Shown here: in pieces, positions 1-5,336 of the stretch
How positions within the stretch are numbered: the first letter of the stretch is position 1
Layout: each line of letters opens with the position of its first letter
Assembly (NCBI GenBank): GCA_023700885.1
Contig: JAMPYA010000054.1
Span: 1 to 12,140, forward strand
From: Flavobacteriaceae bacterium
Lineage (GTDB): Bacteria; Bacteroidota; Bacteroidia; Flavobacteriales; Flavobacteriaceae
Direction of reading: 5' to 3'
DNA length: 12,140 bases
Program-made: the position numbers and the translations under genes
Notes under the pieces: generated by a model
The model's database searches: none
What the model was told of the DNA's origin: nothing
Seen by the model: only the letters and a program-made list of their open reading frames with translations

Positions 1-12
1 AAATTTCTATAA

Positions 13-765
13 ATGAATTCTATGAAAAATCAACCCCAAATTATTTTTTTATTTTTTTTATTATTTAGCAGCTCTTTTATACAAGCACAAGATTATTTTG
101 TTGGTGTAAAAGGCGGAGTTAATTATAATACAATTGGAGATTTGTATCATTTAGGAGATCCTTCTCATTTATACGGAAGTTCACCAATTCCTCTTATTGA
201 TTTGGCGTATAGTCCAAATAATGAAATGGGAAATCATTATGGTATATATGTAACAGCTGATTTTGGCAACTTTTTTGTGAGGCCGGAGCTAAATTTTACT
301 TCCATGAAAAGTAGTTACGGTTTATCGAGAAAAACATCCAATTGGTCTTCTTCAAAAATTGAAATACCTATACTTATTGGTTATAATATTTATAAACCTG
401 TTTCCATTTATGCCGGTCCTGTTTTTAGTTCCATTTCTGATCGAGAATTAGAAGGATTAAGAATTCAAACACCTCTTCAAACAATAAAATTTGATAAAAA
501 TACTACTGGAATTAGTGCAGGTGTATTAGTTCAATATAAAAGATTTGGATTAGATATACGGTATGTTTATGACATAACTGCAATAAAACAACAACAAATT
601 ATAATGATTGTAAACACTTATGGAACTTTTGTTGCAGATTTAGTGGAATACAACCCTAGTCAACTTAGTGTAAGTTTAACCATAGATTTATTTCATTTTA
701 CTTTTGATAAGACTGCTAGAACGAAAGCTCGATACGATTGGAGAAATCATAAAAACTTGAGATAA
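13..765 (+). CDS. Outer-membrane beta-barrel protein, PorT/OMP_b-brl_2 type
   Basis: A 250-residue exported protein. Residues 1-25 form a signal peptide: a short polar start, a Phe/Leu-rich core (about 9-20) and a likely signal peptidase I site in FIQA/QDYF. The mature part opens with VGVKGGVNYN, the usual first strand of small Bacteroidota barrels, and alternates polar and hydrophobic residues. Strands such as GIYVTADF, FFVRPELNF, IEIPILIGYNI, VSIYAGPVFS, GISAGVLVQY, FGLDIRYVYD and LSVSLTIDLFHF suggest an eight-strand-like barrel in the outer membrane. The last strand is followed by a basic tail of about 20 residues (FDKTARTKARYDW...), unusual because barrels commonly end at the final aromatic residue. 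ATG 13 is preceded directly by an in-frame TAA (10-12), so it is the most upstream start possible; ATG 22 (Met4) would give an equally good signal peptide. Cargo or partner cannot be read from the sequence. The family call is firm, the specific function unknown. Confidence 0.8.
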   Translation: MNSMKNQPQIIFLFFLLFSSSFIQAQDYFVGVKGGVNYNTIGDLYHLGDPSHLYGSSPIPLIDLAYSPNNEMGNHYGIYVTADFGNFFVRPELNFTSMKSSYGLSRKTSNWSSSKIEIPILIGYNIYKPVSIYAGPVFSSISDRELEGLRIQTPLQTIKFDKNTTGISAGVLVQYKRFGLDIRYVYDITAIKQQQIIMIVNTYGTFVADLVEYNPSQLSVSLTIDLFHFTFDKTARTKARYDWRNHKNLR

Positions 766-796
766 AAAAATCCCGATTAAAATCGGGATTTTTTAT
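764..796. terminator. Bidirectional intrinsic terminator between convergent genes
   Basis: TCCCGAT (771-777), a TAAA loop and ATCGGGA (782-788) form a 7-bp perfect stem. It is flanked by an A-run on the left (764-770) and a T-run on the right (789-794). Read on either strand the stem is followed by a run of U, so it can end both the barrel gene (stop at 765) and the lipoprotein gene coming the other way (stop at 800). Confidence 0.85.
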
Positions 797-799
797 GAG

Positions 800-1630
800 T
801 TATGATTTTTTAATTTTATCTGTCTTATCTAAATAATTCGGAATTCCATTGCCGTTACTGTCATCATTGGTTGGATCTCCATCTCCATTTATATCTTCAT
901 CTCGTGTTAAAATACCATCGCCATCATCATCAGTATCAGCAAAATTAGGAATTTTATCTCCATCGGTATCATCATCAAGTACTTCTCCATCAACATTTAT
1001 ATCTTCCTTCCAATTTTGTACTAAATCGTTATCATCATCAGACTCATTAACATCATATAAATCAAAATAAAATATTAAAGGTGAGTTTTCTGGAATAATT
1101 CCTTGGTTTCTATTTTGATAACCCAATCCTGAAGGAATAAATATTATTCCTTTACCATAATTTTCAAATTCAAAAGATTCATCAGGATTAATTTTTACTG
1201 TACCTCCTTTAAATAATGGAAATGCAGATCGCCAACCTTCAACTAAATTATTCAATGAAAACCAAGTTTTTCCATTATCAAAAGCAGTACTATCTAACAA
1301 AATTCCACTATATTTAACATAAACTGAATCTACTCTAGTCGGGCTTTTAGTAACTCCTACATTTTGCACCAAATAATACAACTTATAAGAAATATCATTT
1401 TTTATTACAACTTTAGAACTAACTTGGTTGGTTAAAGGTGTTTGTCCGTTTTTAATGGTTTTTATAATTCCGTCAGAATTATCAAGATAGTGAGTGCTAA
1501 AATATTTAATCAACGCTTCATCATCTAAAATAGCTTGCGCTACATGATCAAACTCTTTGTTGTCATCTTTGCTACAAGAAAGTAATACTGATGCTAAAAT
1601 TAAAAGGCTTATAAAGTACTTTATATTCAT
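800..1630 (-). CDS. Surface lipoprotein: FKBP-type peptidyl-prolyl isomerase with Asp-rich calcium-binding tail
   Basis: A 276-residue lipoprotein. The signal peptide ends in the lipobox LLSC, with Cys19 as the lipidated residue. It is followed by SKDDN, which fits the Bacteroidota lipoprotein export signal (Lys plus acidic residues just after Cys), so display on the outer face of the outer membrane is likely. An FKBP fold spans about residues 99-195: VYVKYSGILLDSTAFDN, LVEGWRSAFPLFKGG, and GIIFIPSGLGYQN followed by the IPENSPLIFYFDLYDV strand. The pocket Tyr, Phe-Asp, Trp133, Tyr171 and Phe positions known from FKBPs appear kept, so prolyl cis-trans isomerase activity is plausible. Residues about 197-268 form an Asp/Asn/Gly-rich segment with DTDGDKIPN, DTDDDGDGI and NGDGDPTNDDSNGNGIPN, like thrombospondin type 3 calcium repeats. 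The flavobacterial gliding protein GldI is also an FKBP lipoprotein, but I see no reason to equate them. Clients are unknown. Confidence 0.85.
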   Translation of the reverse strand: MNIKYFISLLILASVLLSCSKDDNKEFDHVAQAILDDEALIKYFSTHYLDNSDGIIKTIKNGQTPLTNQVSSKVVIKNDISYKLYYLVQNVGVTKSPTRVDSVYVKYSGILLDSTAFDNGKTWFSLNNLVEGWRSAFPLFKGGTVKINPDESFEFENYGKGIIFIPSGLGYQNRNQGIIPENSPLIFYFDLYDVNESDDDNDLVQNWKEDINVDGEVLDDDTDGDKIPNFADTDDDGDGILTRDEDINGDGDPTNDDSNGNGIPNYLDKTDKIKKS

Positions 1631-1666
1631 TCTTTAAATTTTTAAGTCCGCAAGATACAATTTTCC

Positions 1667-1674
1667 TATATTTG
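1667..1674 (+). promoter_or_regulatory. Candidate Bacteroidota -7 element for the S4/methyltransferase pair
   Basis: TATATTTG fits the Bacteroidota -7 consensus TAnnTTTG exactly and lies 36 bases before the ATG at 1711, giving a short leader of about 30 bases. No clear -33 TTTG is seen at the right distance (only TTTAAG near 1641). Such words are common in AT-rich DNA, so this is a moderate call. It sits in the 80-base divergent region shared with the lipoprotein gene, for which I found no matching element. Confidence 0.4.
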
Positions 1675-1710
1675 TTTACAAAGTTTTAGTAATTTTTAAC
1701 ATTAGAATTC

Positions 1711-2082
1711 ATGCGGATTGATAAATATTTATGGTGTGTTCGATATTTCAAAACTAGAAGTTTAGCAACTGAGGCCTGTAACAAAGGACATCTAAAGATT
1801 AATAATGCGGTAGTTAAAGCATCTAAAGATGTTTTTATAGGAGACTCCATAACTATCCGTAAAAACCAAATATATTATTCTTTTGAAGTAATTGGAATCC
1901 CAACTACTAGGGTTGGTGCCAAATTAGTTGCTTTATATATTATAGACACGACTCCGGCAGAAGAGCTGGAACGACTGGAATTGGTAAAATATTCTCAAGA
2001 TTATTACCGTGGAAAAGGTACTGGAAGACCCACTAAAAAAGACCGAAGAGATTTAGAAGAATTTACAGATGAAAATGACTGA
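1711..2082 (+). CDS. hslR: RNA-binding S4 domain protein, Hsp15 family
   Basis: A 123-residue protein. An S4 RNA-binding fold covers about residues 1-60, with the family pattern RIDKYLWCVRYFKTRSLATEAC, then GHLKINNAVVKASKDVFIGDSITI. The C-terminus has the basic signature GRPTKKDRRDLEEF (about 105-118), which closely matches the end of E. coli Hsp15 (GRPxKKERRDL...), and the length is also near that of Hsp15 (133). In E. coli, Hsp15 binds free 50S subunits that carry a nascent chain and helps recycle stalled ribosomes; the same role here is by homology only. ATG 1711 starts exactly at the conserved MRIDKYLW motif. The gene overlaps the next ORF by 14 bases (or 8 if its second Met is used), so the two are probably co-translated. 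Bacteroidota annotations often leave it as 'S4 domain protein'; the symbol is by family. Confidence 0.85.
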   Translation: MRIDKYLWCVRYFKTRSLATEACNKGHLKINNAVVKASKDVFIGDSITIRKNQIYYSFEVIGIPTTRVGAKLVALYIIDTTPAEELERLELVKYSQDYYRGKGTGRPTKKDRRDLEEFTDEND

Positions 2083-2662
2083 AAACAAAACATATTGGGA
2101 ATCAAAATATAAAATAGGTGAAACTGGATGGAATATTGGATCCATTTCTACTCCTATTAAAGAATATATTGATCAGTTAACCAATAAAAATATTAAAATT
2201 TTAATTCCGGGTGCCGGAAATGCCTATGAGGCTGAATATCTTTACAAACGTGGATTTAAAAATGTTAACGTTTTAGACATTGCTAAAGAACCTTTGCTGA
2301 ATCTTAAAAAAAGAATTCCTCATTTTCCTGATAATCAATTGTTAGAGGAAGATTTTTTTAACCATAATGGTCTATATGATTTAATTATAGAACAGACTTT
2401 TTTCTGTGCTATAAATCCTGATTTACGCAATTTATACGCACAAAAAATCCATGAATTATTAAAAGAAGACGGTCAATTAGTTGGATTACTTTTTGATTTT
2501 CCTTTAACTGATGATGGCCCACCTTTTGGAGGTTCCTATCAAGAATATTTGGACACATTTACACCTTACTTTGATATTAAAATTCTTGAAAAAAGTTATA
2601 ATTCGATTAAACCAAGATCAAACCGTGAGTTTTTTATCCAATTTAAAAAAAAACAATTATGA
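2069..2662 (+). CDS. TPMT-family SAM-dependent methyltransferase
   Basis: A 197-residue cytosolic class I methyltransferase of the thiopurine S-methyltransferase family. Visible marks are the N-terminal WESKYKIGETGW (residues 10-21), the SAM-binding loop ILIPGAGNAYE (44-54), VLD at the end of strand 2 (Asp70), EEDFF (93-97), YDLIIEQTFFCAI (103-115) for strand 4, and GPPFGG (150-155) near the substrate side. It ends in the family-typical REFFIQFKKK. Family members methylate sulfur, selenium, tellurium or halide/thiocyanate acceptors; the substrate here cannot be told from sequence. Met1 (2069) and Met3 (2075) are both possible starts, inside the 3' end of the S4 gene, which implies translational coupling. 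The TGA stop is followed by 30 open codons in the same frame, beyond the usual end of the family. Confidence 0.85.
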   Translation: MKMTENKTYWESKYKIGETGWNIGSISTPIKEYIDQLTNKNIKILIPGAGNAYEAEYLYKRGFKNVNVLDIAKEPLLNLKKRIPHFPDNQLLEEDFFNHNGLYDLIIEQTFFCAINPDLRNLYAQKIHELLKEDGQLVGLLFDFPLTDDGPPFGGSYQEYLDTFTPYFDIKILEKSYNSIKPRSNREFFIQFKKKQL

Positions 2663-2755
2663 AATAGCCATGTTTGCAAAAACACAAATACGAATGAAAA
2701 TATTCATCAAACTGGCGAAACGTTAGTTCGTGAATACCAAAAAGAAAATAAATAA

Positions 2756-2770
2756 GGAATGAACAATTCC
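2756..2770 (+). other. Small hairpin in the intergenic region
   Basis: GGAAT (2756-2760), loop GAACA, ATTCC (2766-2770): a 5-bp perfect stem directly after the TAA that closes the reading frame downstream of the methyltransferase stop. No T-run follows, so it is not a convincing terminator. Position 2663-2828 otherwise holds no gene that I can support. Confidence 0.3.
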
Positions 2771-2772
2771 AT

Positions 2773-2817
2773 ATGACAAATAAAATTTATAGTGAGCTTG
2801 TCGAACTAAACAAATAA
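2773..2817 (+). other. Possible 14-codon leader ORF upstream of the phosphoribosyltransferase
   Basis: ATG 2773 begins MTNKIYSELVELNK and stops at TAA 2815-2817, 11 bases before the phosphoribosyltransferase ATG. Its start (CATATGAC) resembles the real start (CATATGAA at 2826). The ORF could be a translated leader, or an accident of the repeat it lies in. No attenuator-like hairpin follows it, so regulation is speculation. Confidence 0.15.
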
Positions 2818-2820
2818 AAT
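2776..2820 (+). repeat. 11-bp direct repeat flanking a GAGCTTGTCGAAC word
   Basis: ACAAATAAAAT occurs at 2776-2786 and again at 2810-2820. The 23 bases between contain AGTGAGCTTGTCGAACT, whose complement carries TTCGACAAGCTC, a word I recall from repeated intergenic elements in several bacterial genomes. The arrangement, a short segment between two identical 11-mers, could be a small mobile repeat with a target duplication, but AT-rich 11-mers also recur by chance. Confidence 0.3.
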
Positions 2821-2828
2821 ATTCACAT

Positions 2829-3323
2829 ATGAAAAATGTCATTTTAGATAATGAACAGATTACGCAAAAAATAAAAAGAATTGCTTATCAAATTTATGAA
2901 ATTAATTGCGATGAAAGTGAGATTGTAATTGCTGGAATAATAGGGAACGGATTTCAACTGGCAATAAGAATTAAGGAAAATTTAGAGTTGATTTCTCCAT
3001 TAAAAATAACTTTATGCGAAGTGAAAATTGATAAAAAAAATCCGTTAAATAAAATCTCTACTTCTATACCTTTAGATTCCTTAAAAGATTTATCGGTGGT
3101 TTTGGTTGATGATGTTTTAAGTACGGGAAAAACTTTAATTTACGGAGTAGCTCATTTTTTACAATTACCTTTAAAACAATTAAAAACGGCTGTTTTAATC
3201 AACAGAAATCATAAAAAATATCCGGTTAAGGCAGATTTTAAAGGACTTTCGCTTTCAACAACATCTCAAGAGCATATTAGTATAGAAATAAAAAACGGAC
3301 TTTTTACAGCTTATTTAAAATAG
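2829..3323 (+). CDS. PyrR-like type I phosphoribosyltransferase
   Basis: A 164-residue cytosolic protein of the PRTase fold. The PRPP-binding signature VVLVDDVLSTGKT is complete at residues 90-102, with both acidic residues (Asp94, Asp95). The segment IAGIIGNGFQLA (34-45) occupies the place of the pyrophosphate loop, but lacks the TRG pattern usual in PyrR. LINRNHKKYPVKADFKGLSLSTT (123-145) matches the PyrR hood region (L.DRGHRELPI.ADYVG...). Length is a little below PyrR (about 180). PyrR proteins are uracil phosphoribosyltransferases and, in some bacteria, RNA-binding attenuators of pyrimidine genes; no pyrimidine genes lie here, so I give no symbol. It may be cotranscribed with the S4 gene or have its own promoter. 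Its 3' end overlaps aroK tail-to-tail by 9 bases. I recall similar S4/PRTase/aroK neighbours in other flavobacteria. Confidence 0.75.
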   Translation: MKNVILDNEQITQKIKRIAYQIYEINCDESEIVIAGIIGNGFQLAIRIKENLELISPLKITLCEVKIDKKNPLNKISTSIPLDSLKDLSVVLVDDVLSTGKTLIYGVAHFLQLPLKQLKTAVLINRNHKKYPVKADFKGLSLSTTSQEHISIEIKNGLFTAYLK

Positions 3324-3827
3324 AATAGATTCAATTTCATCAACTATTTCTTGTATTGATTTACCATCGGTAGCAACAATAAATTCACTTTGTTGATAAT
3401 AAGGAGCTCTTTCAAAAAGATGTTTTCCAATAAATTCGGGTAAATCTTCATCATATAAATGAGAAATTAGAGGCCTTTTTTGTTTATTAGGAATTAACCT
3501 TTTTACTAAAGAATTAATTGAAGTTTTTAAATAAATAGTTTCAGACTTATTTTTTAATAACTCCATATTATTCCCAAAACATGGAGTTCCTCCACCTGTT
3601 GCAATAATTACATTATCTACATCATTTAATATTTCTTGTAGATAAAAAGTTTCCTTTTTTCTGAAATAAATTTCACCTCTTAGTTTAAATATCTCACTTA
3701 CAGATAACTGTTCTTTTTCTGAAATATAATTATCTAAATCTATAAAAGAAATTTTTAGTTTATGAGCCAATGACAAACCAACAATAGATTTTCCACTACC
3801 CATATAACCAATCAAAATAATTTTCAT
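3315..3827 (-). CDS. aroK: Shikimate kinase
   Basis: A 170-residue cytosolic enzyme that phosphorylates shikimate to shikimate-3-phosphate with ATP, in the pathway to chorismate and aromatic amino acids. Visible residues: Walker A GYMGSGKS (7-14), substrate and Mg sites Asp30 and Asp32 in IDLDNYI, Arg56 in GEIYFRKKE, GGG at 78-80, lid Arg118 in KRPL, and Arg140 in ERAPYY. All expected catalytic positions are present and the length is normal. I chose ATG 3827 because MKIILIGYMGSGKS is the standard start of the family; a frame open 14 codons further (to 3869) would add a MCFFTHICIIISDN extension with no counterpart in the family. On the - strand CATATTTG (3854-3847) is one base off the -7 consensus, about 20 bases before the start. 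The stop codon lies within the last codons of the convergent phosphoribosyltransferase, and I see no terminator between them. Confidence 0.93.
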   Translation of the reverse strand: MKIILIGYMGSGKSIVGLSLAHKLKISFIDLDNYISEKEQLSVSEIFKLRGEIYFRKKETFYLQEILNDVDNVIIATGGGTPCFGNNMELLKNKSETIYLKTSINSLVKRLIPNKQKRPLISHLYDEDLPEFIGKHLFERAPYYQQSEFIVATDGKSIQEIVDEIESILF

Positions 3828-3876
3828 GTTGTCACTTATTATAATACAAATATGGGTAAAAAAACACAATAAAACA

Positions 3877-3906
3877 TTGTTACTTTAATTATAGATAGTA
3901 TATTTG
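3877..3906 (+). promoter_or_regulatory. Bacteroidota-type promoter for the tRNA pair
   Basis: TTG at 3877-3879, 19 bases, then TATATTTG at 3899-3906. This fits the Bacteroidota housekeeping pattern (-33 TTG/TTTG, about 19 bases, -7 TAnnTTTG) exactly. Transcription would start near 3912, about 18 bases before tRNA-Lys. It is the best promoter in the window. Confidence 0.65.
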
Positions 3907-3929
3907 CACTCGCAAAAGAAAAGGAAATT

Positions 3930-4002
3930 GACCGGTTAGCTCAGTCGGTAGAGCACAACACTTTTAATGTTGGGGTCCTGGGTTCGAGCCCCAGACCGGT
4001 CA
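3930..4002 (+). tRNA. tRNA-Lys, anticodon TTT (UUU)
   Basis: All four arms fold. The acceptor GACCGGT (3930-3936) pairs fully with ACCGGTC (3995-4001). The D stem is GCTC/GAGC (3939-3942 with 3951-3954). The anticodon stem CAACA/TGTTG encloses the loop CTTTTAA, with anticodon TTT at 3963-3965. The T stem CTGGG/CCCAG encloses TTCGAGC. The discriminator is A4002. CCA is not encoded (ACA follows), so it must be added by the CCA enzyme. It reads AAA and AAG, the heavily used Lys codons of this AT-rich genome. Confidence 0.97.
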
Positions 4003-4003
4003 C

Positions 4004-4033
4004 AAAAAAGTTGAGCATTTGCTTAACTTTTTT
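4004..4033 (+). terminator. Strong terminator-like hairpin between the two tRNAs
   Basis: AAAAAAGTTGAGC (4004-4016), loop ATTT, GCTTAACTTTTTT (4021-4033) form a 13-bp stem with a single G-U pair. The last six pairs are A-T, so the 7-bp core GTTGAGC/GCTTAAC is followed by six T: the form of an intrinsic terminator for tRNA-Lys. It is near-symmetric and could also stop - strand transcription. It begins two bases after the tRNA, leaving only 19 bases before tRNA-Leu. Confidence 0.65.
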
Positions 4034-4052
4034 AGTTTAATTGCATACCAAT

Positions 4053-4136
4053 GCGCGTGTGGTGAAATTGGTAGACACGCCATCTTGAGGGGGTGGTGAC
4101 CTTAGGGTTGTGCTGGTTCGAATCCAGTTACGCGCA
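4053..4136 (+). tRNA. tRNA-Leu, anticodon GAG
   Basis: An 84-base class II tRNA. The acceptor GCGCGTG (4053-4059) pairs with TACGCGC (4129-4135), with one G-U. The anticodon stem CCATC/GGTGG (4080-4084 with 4092-4096) encloses TTGAGGG, with anticodon GAG at 4087-4089. A long variable arm (about 4097-4111) marks it as Leu/Ser class, and G37 and the D-arm GGTAGAC fit Leu. The T stem is GCTGG/CCAGT around TTCGAAT. The discriminator is A4136 and CCA is not encoded. It reads CUC and CUU. Confidence 0.95.
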
Positions 4137-4150
4137 CTAATATATTTAAA

Positions 4151-4181
4151 TTGACAATAAATTTCTTTTTAATTAGTTTTC
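4151..4181 (+). promoter_or_regulatory. Weak candidate promoter for the MASE1/kinase genes
   Basis: TTG at 4151-4153, 20 bases, then TAGTTTTC at 4174-4181, one base off TAnnTTTG. It would give a leader of about 40 bases before ATG 4227. The remainder of 4137-4226 is AT-rich and has no strong terminator after tRNA-Leu (only AAATT...AATTT near 4148-4164), so readthrough from the tRNA promoter is also possible. Confidence 0.3.
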
Positions 4182-4226
4182 TAAAAAAAATCAATAAATT
4201 AGTGGTTTATAATTAATTCGCCCTAA

Positions 4227-5276
4227 ATGATTGATTTATATAAATTAAACAAATACTTTTCTTTAGATTGGTTTATTTTTTCCTTTTTAGTCTTATTATT
4301 TTATTTAATTCTTAGTTTTCTAGGTTTAAGTTATGGGGCTTATGAAGGTGTAGTAGTTATTTGGTTACCTGCTGGAATTGCATTAGCTGCATTTTTTATT
4401 TTTGGATATCGAATTTGGTTTTCTTTATTTTTTGCGGCTTTTGTTTTAAATTATTCCCTAGTTAATCTTCAATATACAAACTTTAATGAAGCCATTTTAA
4501 TTTCCTTAATGAGAGCTTTTGGCAATACCATTGCTCCTATTTTTGGATATTATTTTATTAATTTATTAACCAATAAAAAACATCCATTAAAAAACTTAAA
4601 TAATATTATTATATTTATTCTCTTTGGTGCAATTTTATCTACGGCAATATCATCTATAATAGGTGCTTACTCTTCCGTCATCTTATATAATAATTGGGAC
4701 GCTTTAATGACTATTTTCTTTGATTGGTGGTTAGGAAACATGGGGGGAATAATTATTATTACACCTTTATTTCTAAATTTTAAGAAGGAAAATTTTTTAC
4801 TTTCAAAACCTTATAAATTATTTGAATTTATATTATTATCACTCTTTCTTTTTTTAGTTATTCAAACATTCTTCATTGTTAATTTTATTCTTCCAGTTTC
4901 TATTGTACTACCGCTTATACTTATATATATTTTTAGGTTTGGAAAATTTGAGGTCTCTTTAAGTATTTTTATTCTGACCATATTTTCTATCTTAATTTTA
5001 GAGAATCCAGAAAATTTATTTTTTAAGTTATACCCTACTAATCCAATTATTCCAATTGTTTTTTTATTAATTTCAATTTCGATTACTTCTATGATTGTTG
5101 CAGCTATTTTAGAAGATGATAAAGAAAAAAGAAATGAATTATTAAAAAAGAATATCGAACTAAATAAATGGTATGAATTAACAATAGATCGTGAAGAACG
5201 AACTATTGAACTTAAAAATGAAATTAATGAATTGCTAGAAAAACAAGGTTTTCCTAAAAAATATTTAAAAAAATAA
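4227..5276 (+). CDS. Stand-alone MASE1-domain membrane sensor
   Basis: A 349-residue inner-membrane protein. Residues about 14-294 contain eight to ten membrane segments. MASE1 marks are clear: VIWLPAGIALAAFF (44-57), RAFGNTIAPIFGYYF (96-110) and FDWWLGNMGGIIIITPLFL (165-183). MASE1 is an integral membrane sensory domain normally fused to histidine kinases, PAS domains or GGDEF domains; its ligand is generally unknown. Here no output domain follows. After the last helix comes a charged, coiled-coil-like tail (about 296-349) with KWYELTIDREERTIELK (314-330), NEINELLEKQG (331-341) and PKKY (343-346), a linker motif that in multi-PAS kinases sits between the sensor and the next module. The protein stops at TAA 5274-5276, and the kinase begins 60 bases later in the same frame. 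I infer that it is the membrane subunit of that kinase. The ATG at 4227 starts just before the first helix; no clear ribosome site is seen, as usual in this phylum. Confidence 0.88.
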   Translation: MIDLYKLNKYFSLDWFIFSFLVLLFYLILSFLGLSYGAYEGVVVIWLPAGIALAAFFIFGYRIWFSLFFAAFVLNYSLVNLQYTNFNEAILISLMRAFGNTIAPIFGYYFINLLTNKKHPLKNLNNIIIFILFGAILSTAISSIIGAYSSVILYNNWDALMTIFFDWWLGNMGGIIIITPLFLNFKKENFLLSKPYKLFEFILLSLFLFLVIQTFFIVNFILPVSIVLPLILIYIFRFGKFEVSLSIFILTIFSILILENPENLFFKLYPTNPIIPIVFLLISISITSMIVAAILEDDKEKRNELLKKNIELNKWYELTIDREERTIELKNEINELLEKQGFPKKYLKK

Positions 5277-5336
5277 GGTGCTGATTTCTTTATTTTAAAT
5301 AAAACTATAACTTTTATAAATCTAAGTTCAAATTAT

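Noticed and set aside
849..1070. 73-codon + strand ORF opposite the lipoprotein tail
   Set aside because: It is the Ser/Pro-rich antisense image of the Asp-rich repeats, with no domain and no start context.
2511..2726. 71-codon + strand ORF overlapping the methyltransferase end
   Set aside because: It lies in another frame of a gene with clear conserved motifs; its own translation shows no family pattern.
3828..3869. Longer aroK start at 3869, adding 14 residues
   Set aside because: The extension MCFFTHICIIISDN has no counterpart in shikimate kinases, whereas the Met at 3827 starts exactly at the conserved family N-terminus and gives the usual length.
5250..5300. Programmed frameshift at the A-run before the MASE1 stop codon
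   Set aside because: Shifting either way meets a stop within about 11 codons and does not reach the kinase frame; the two ORFs are already in the same frame, so a shift would not join them.
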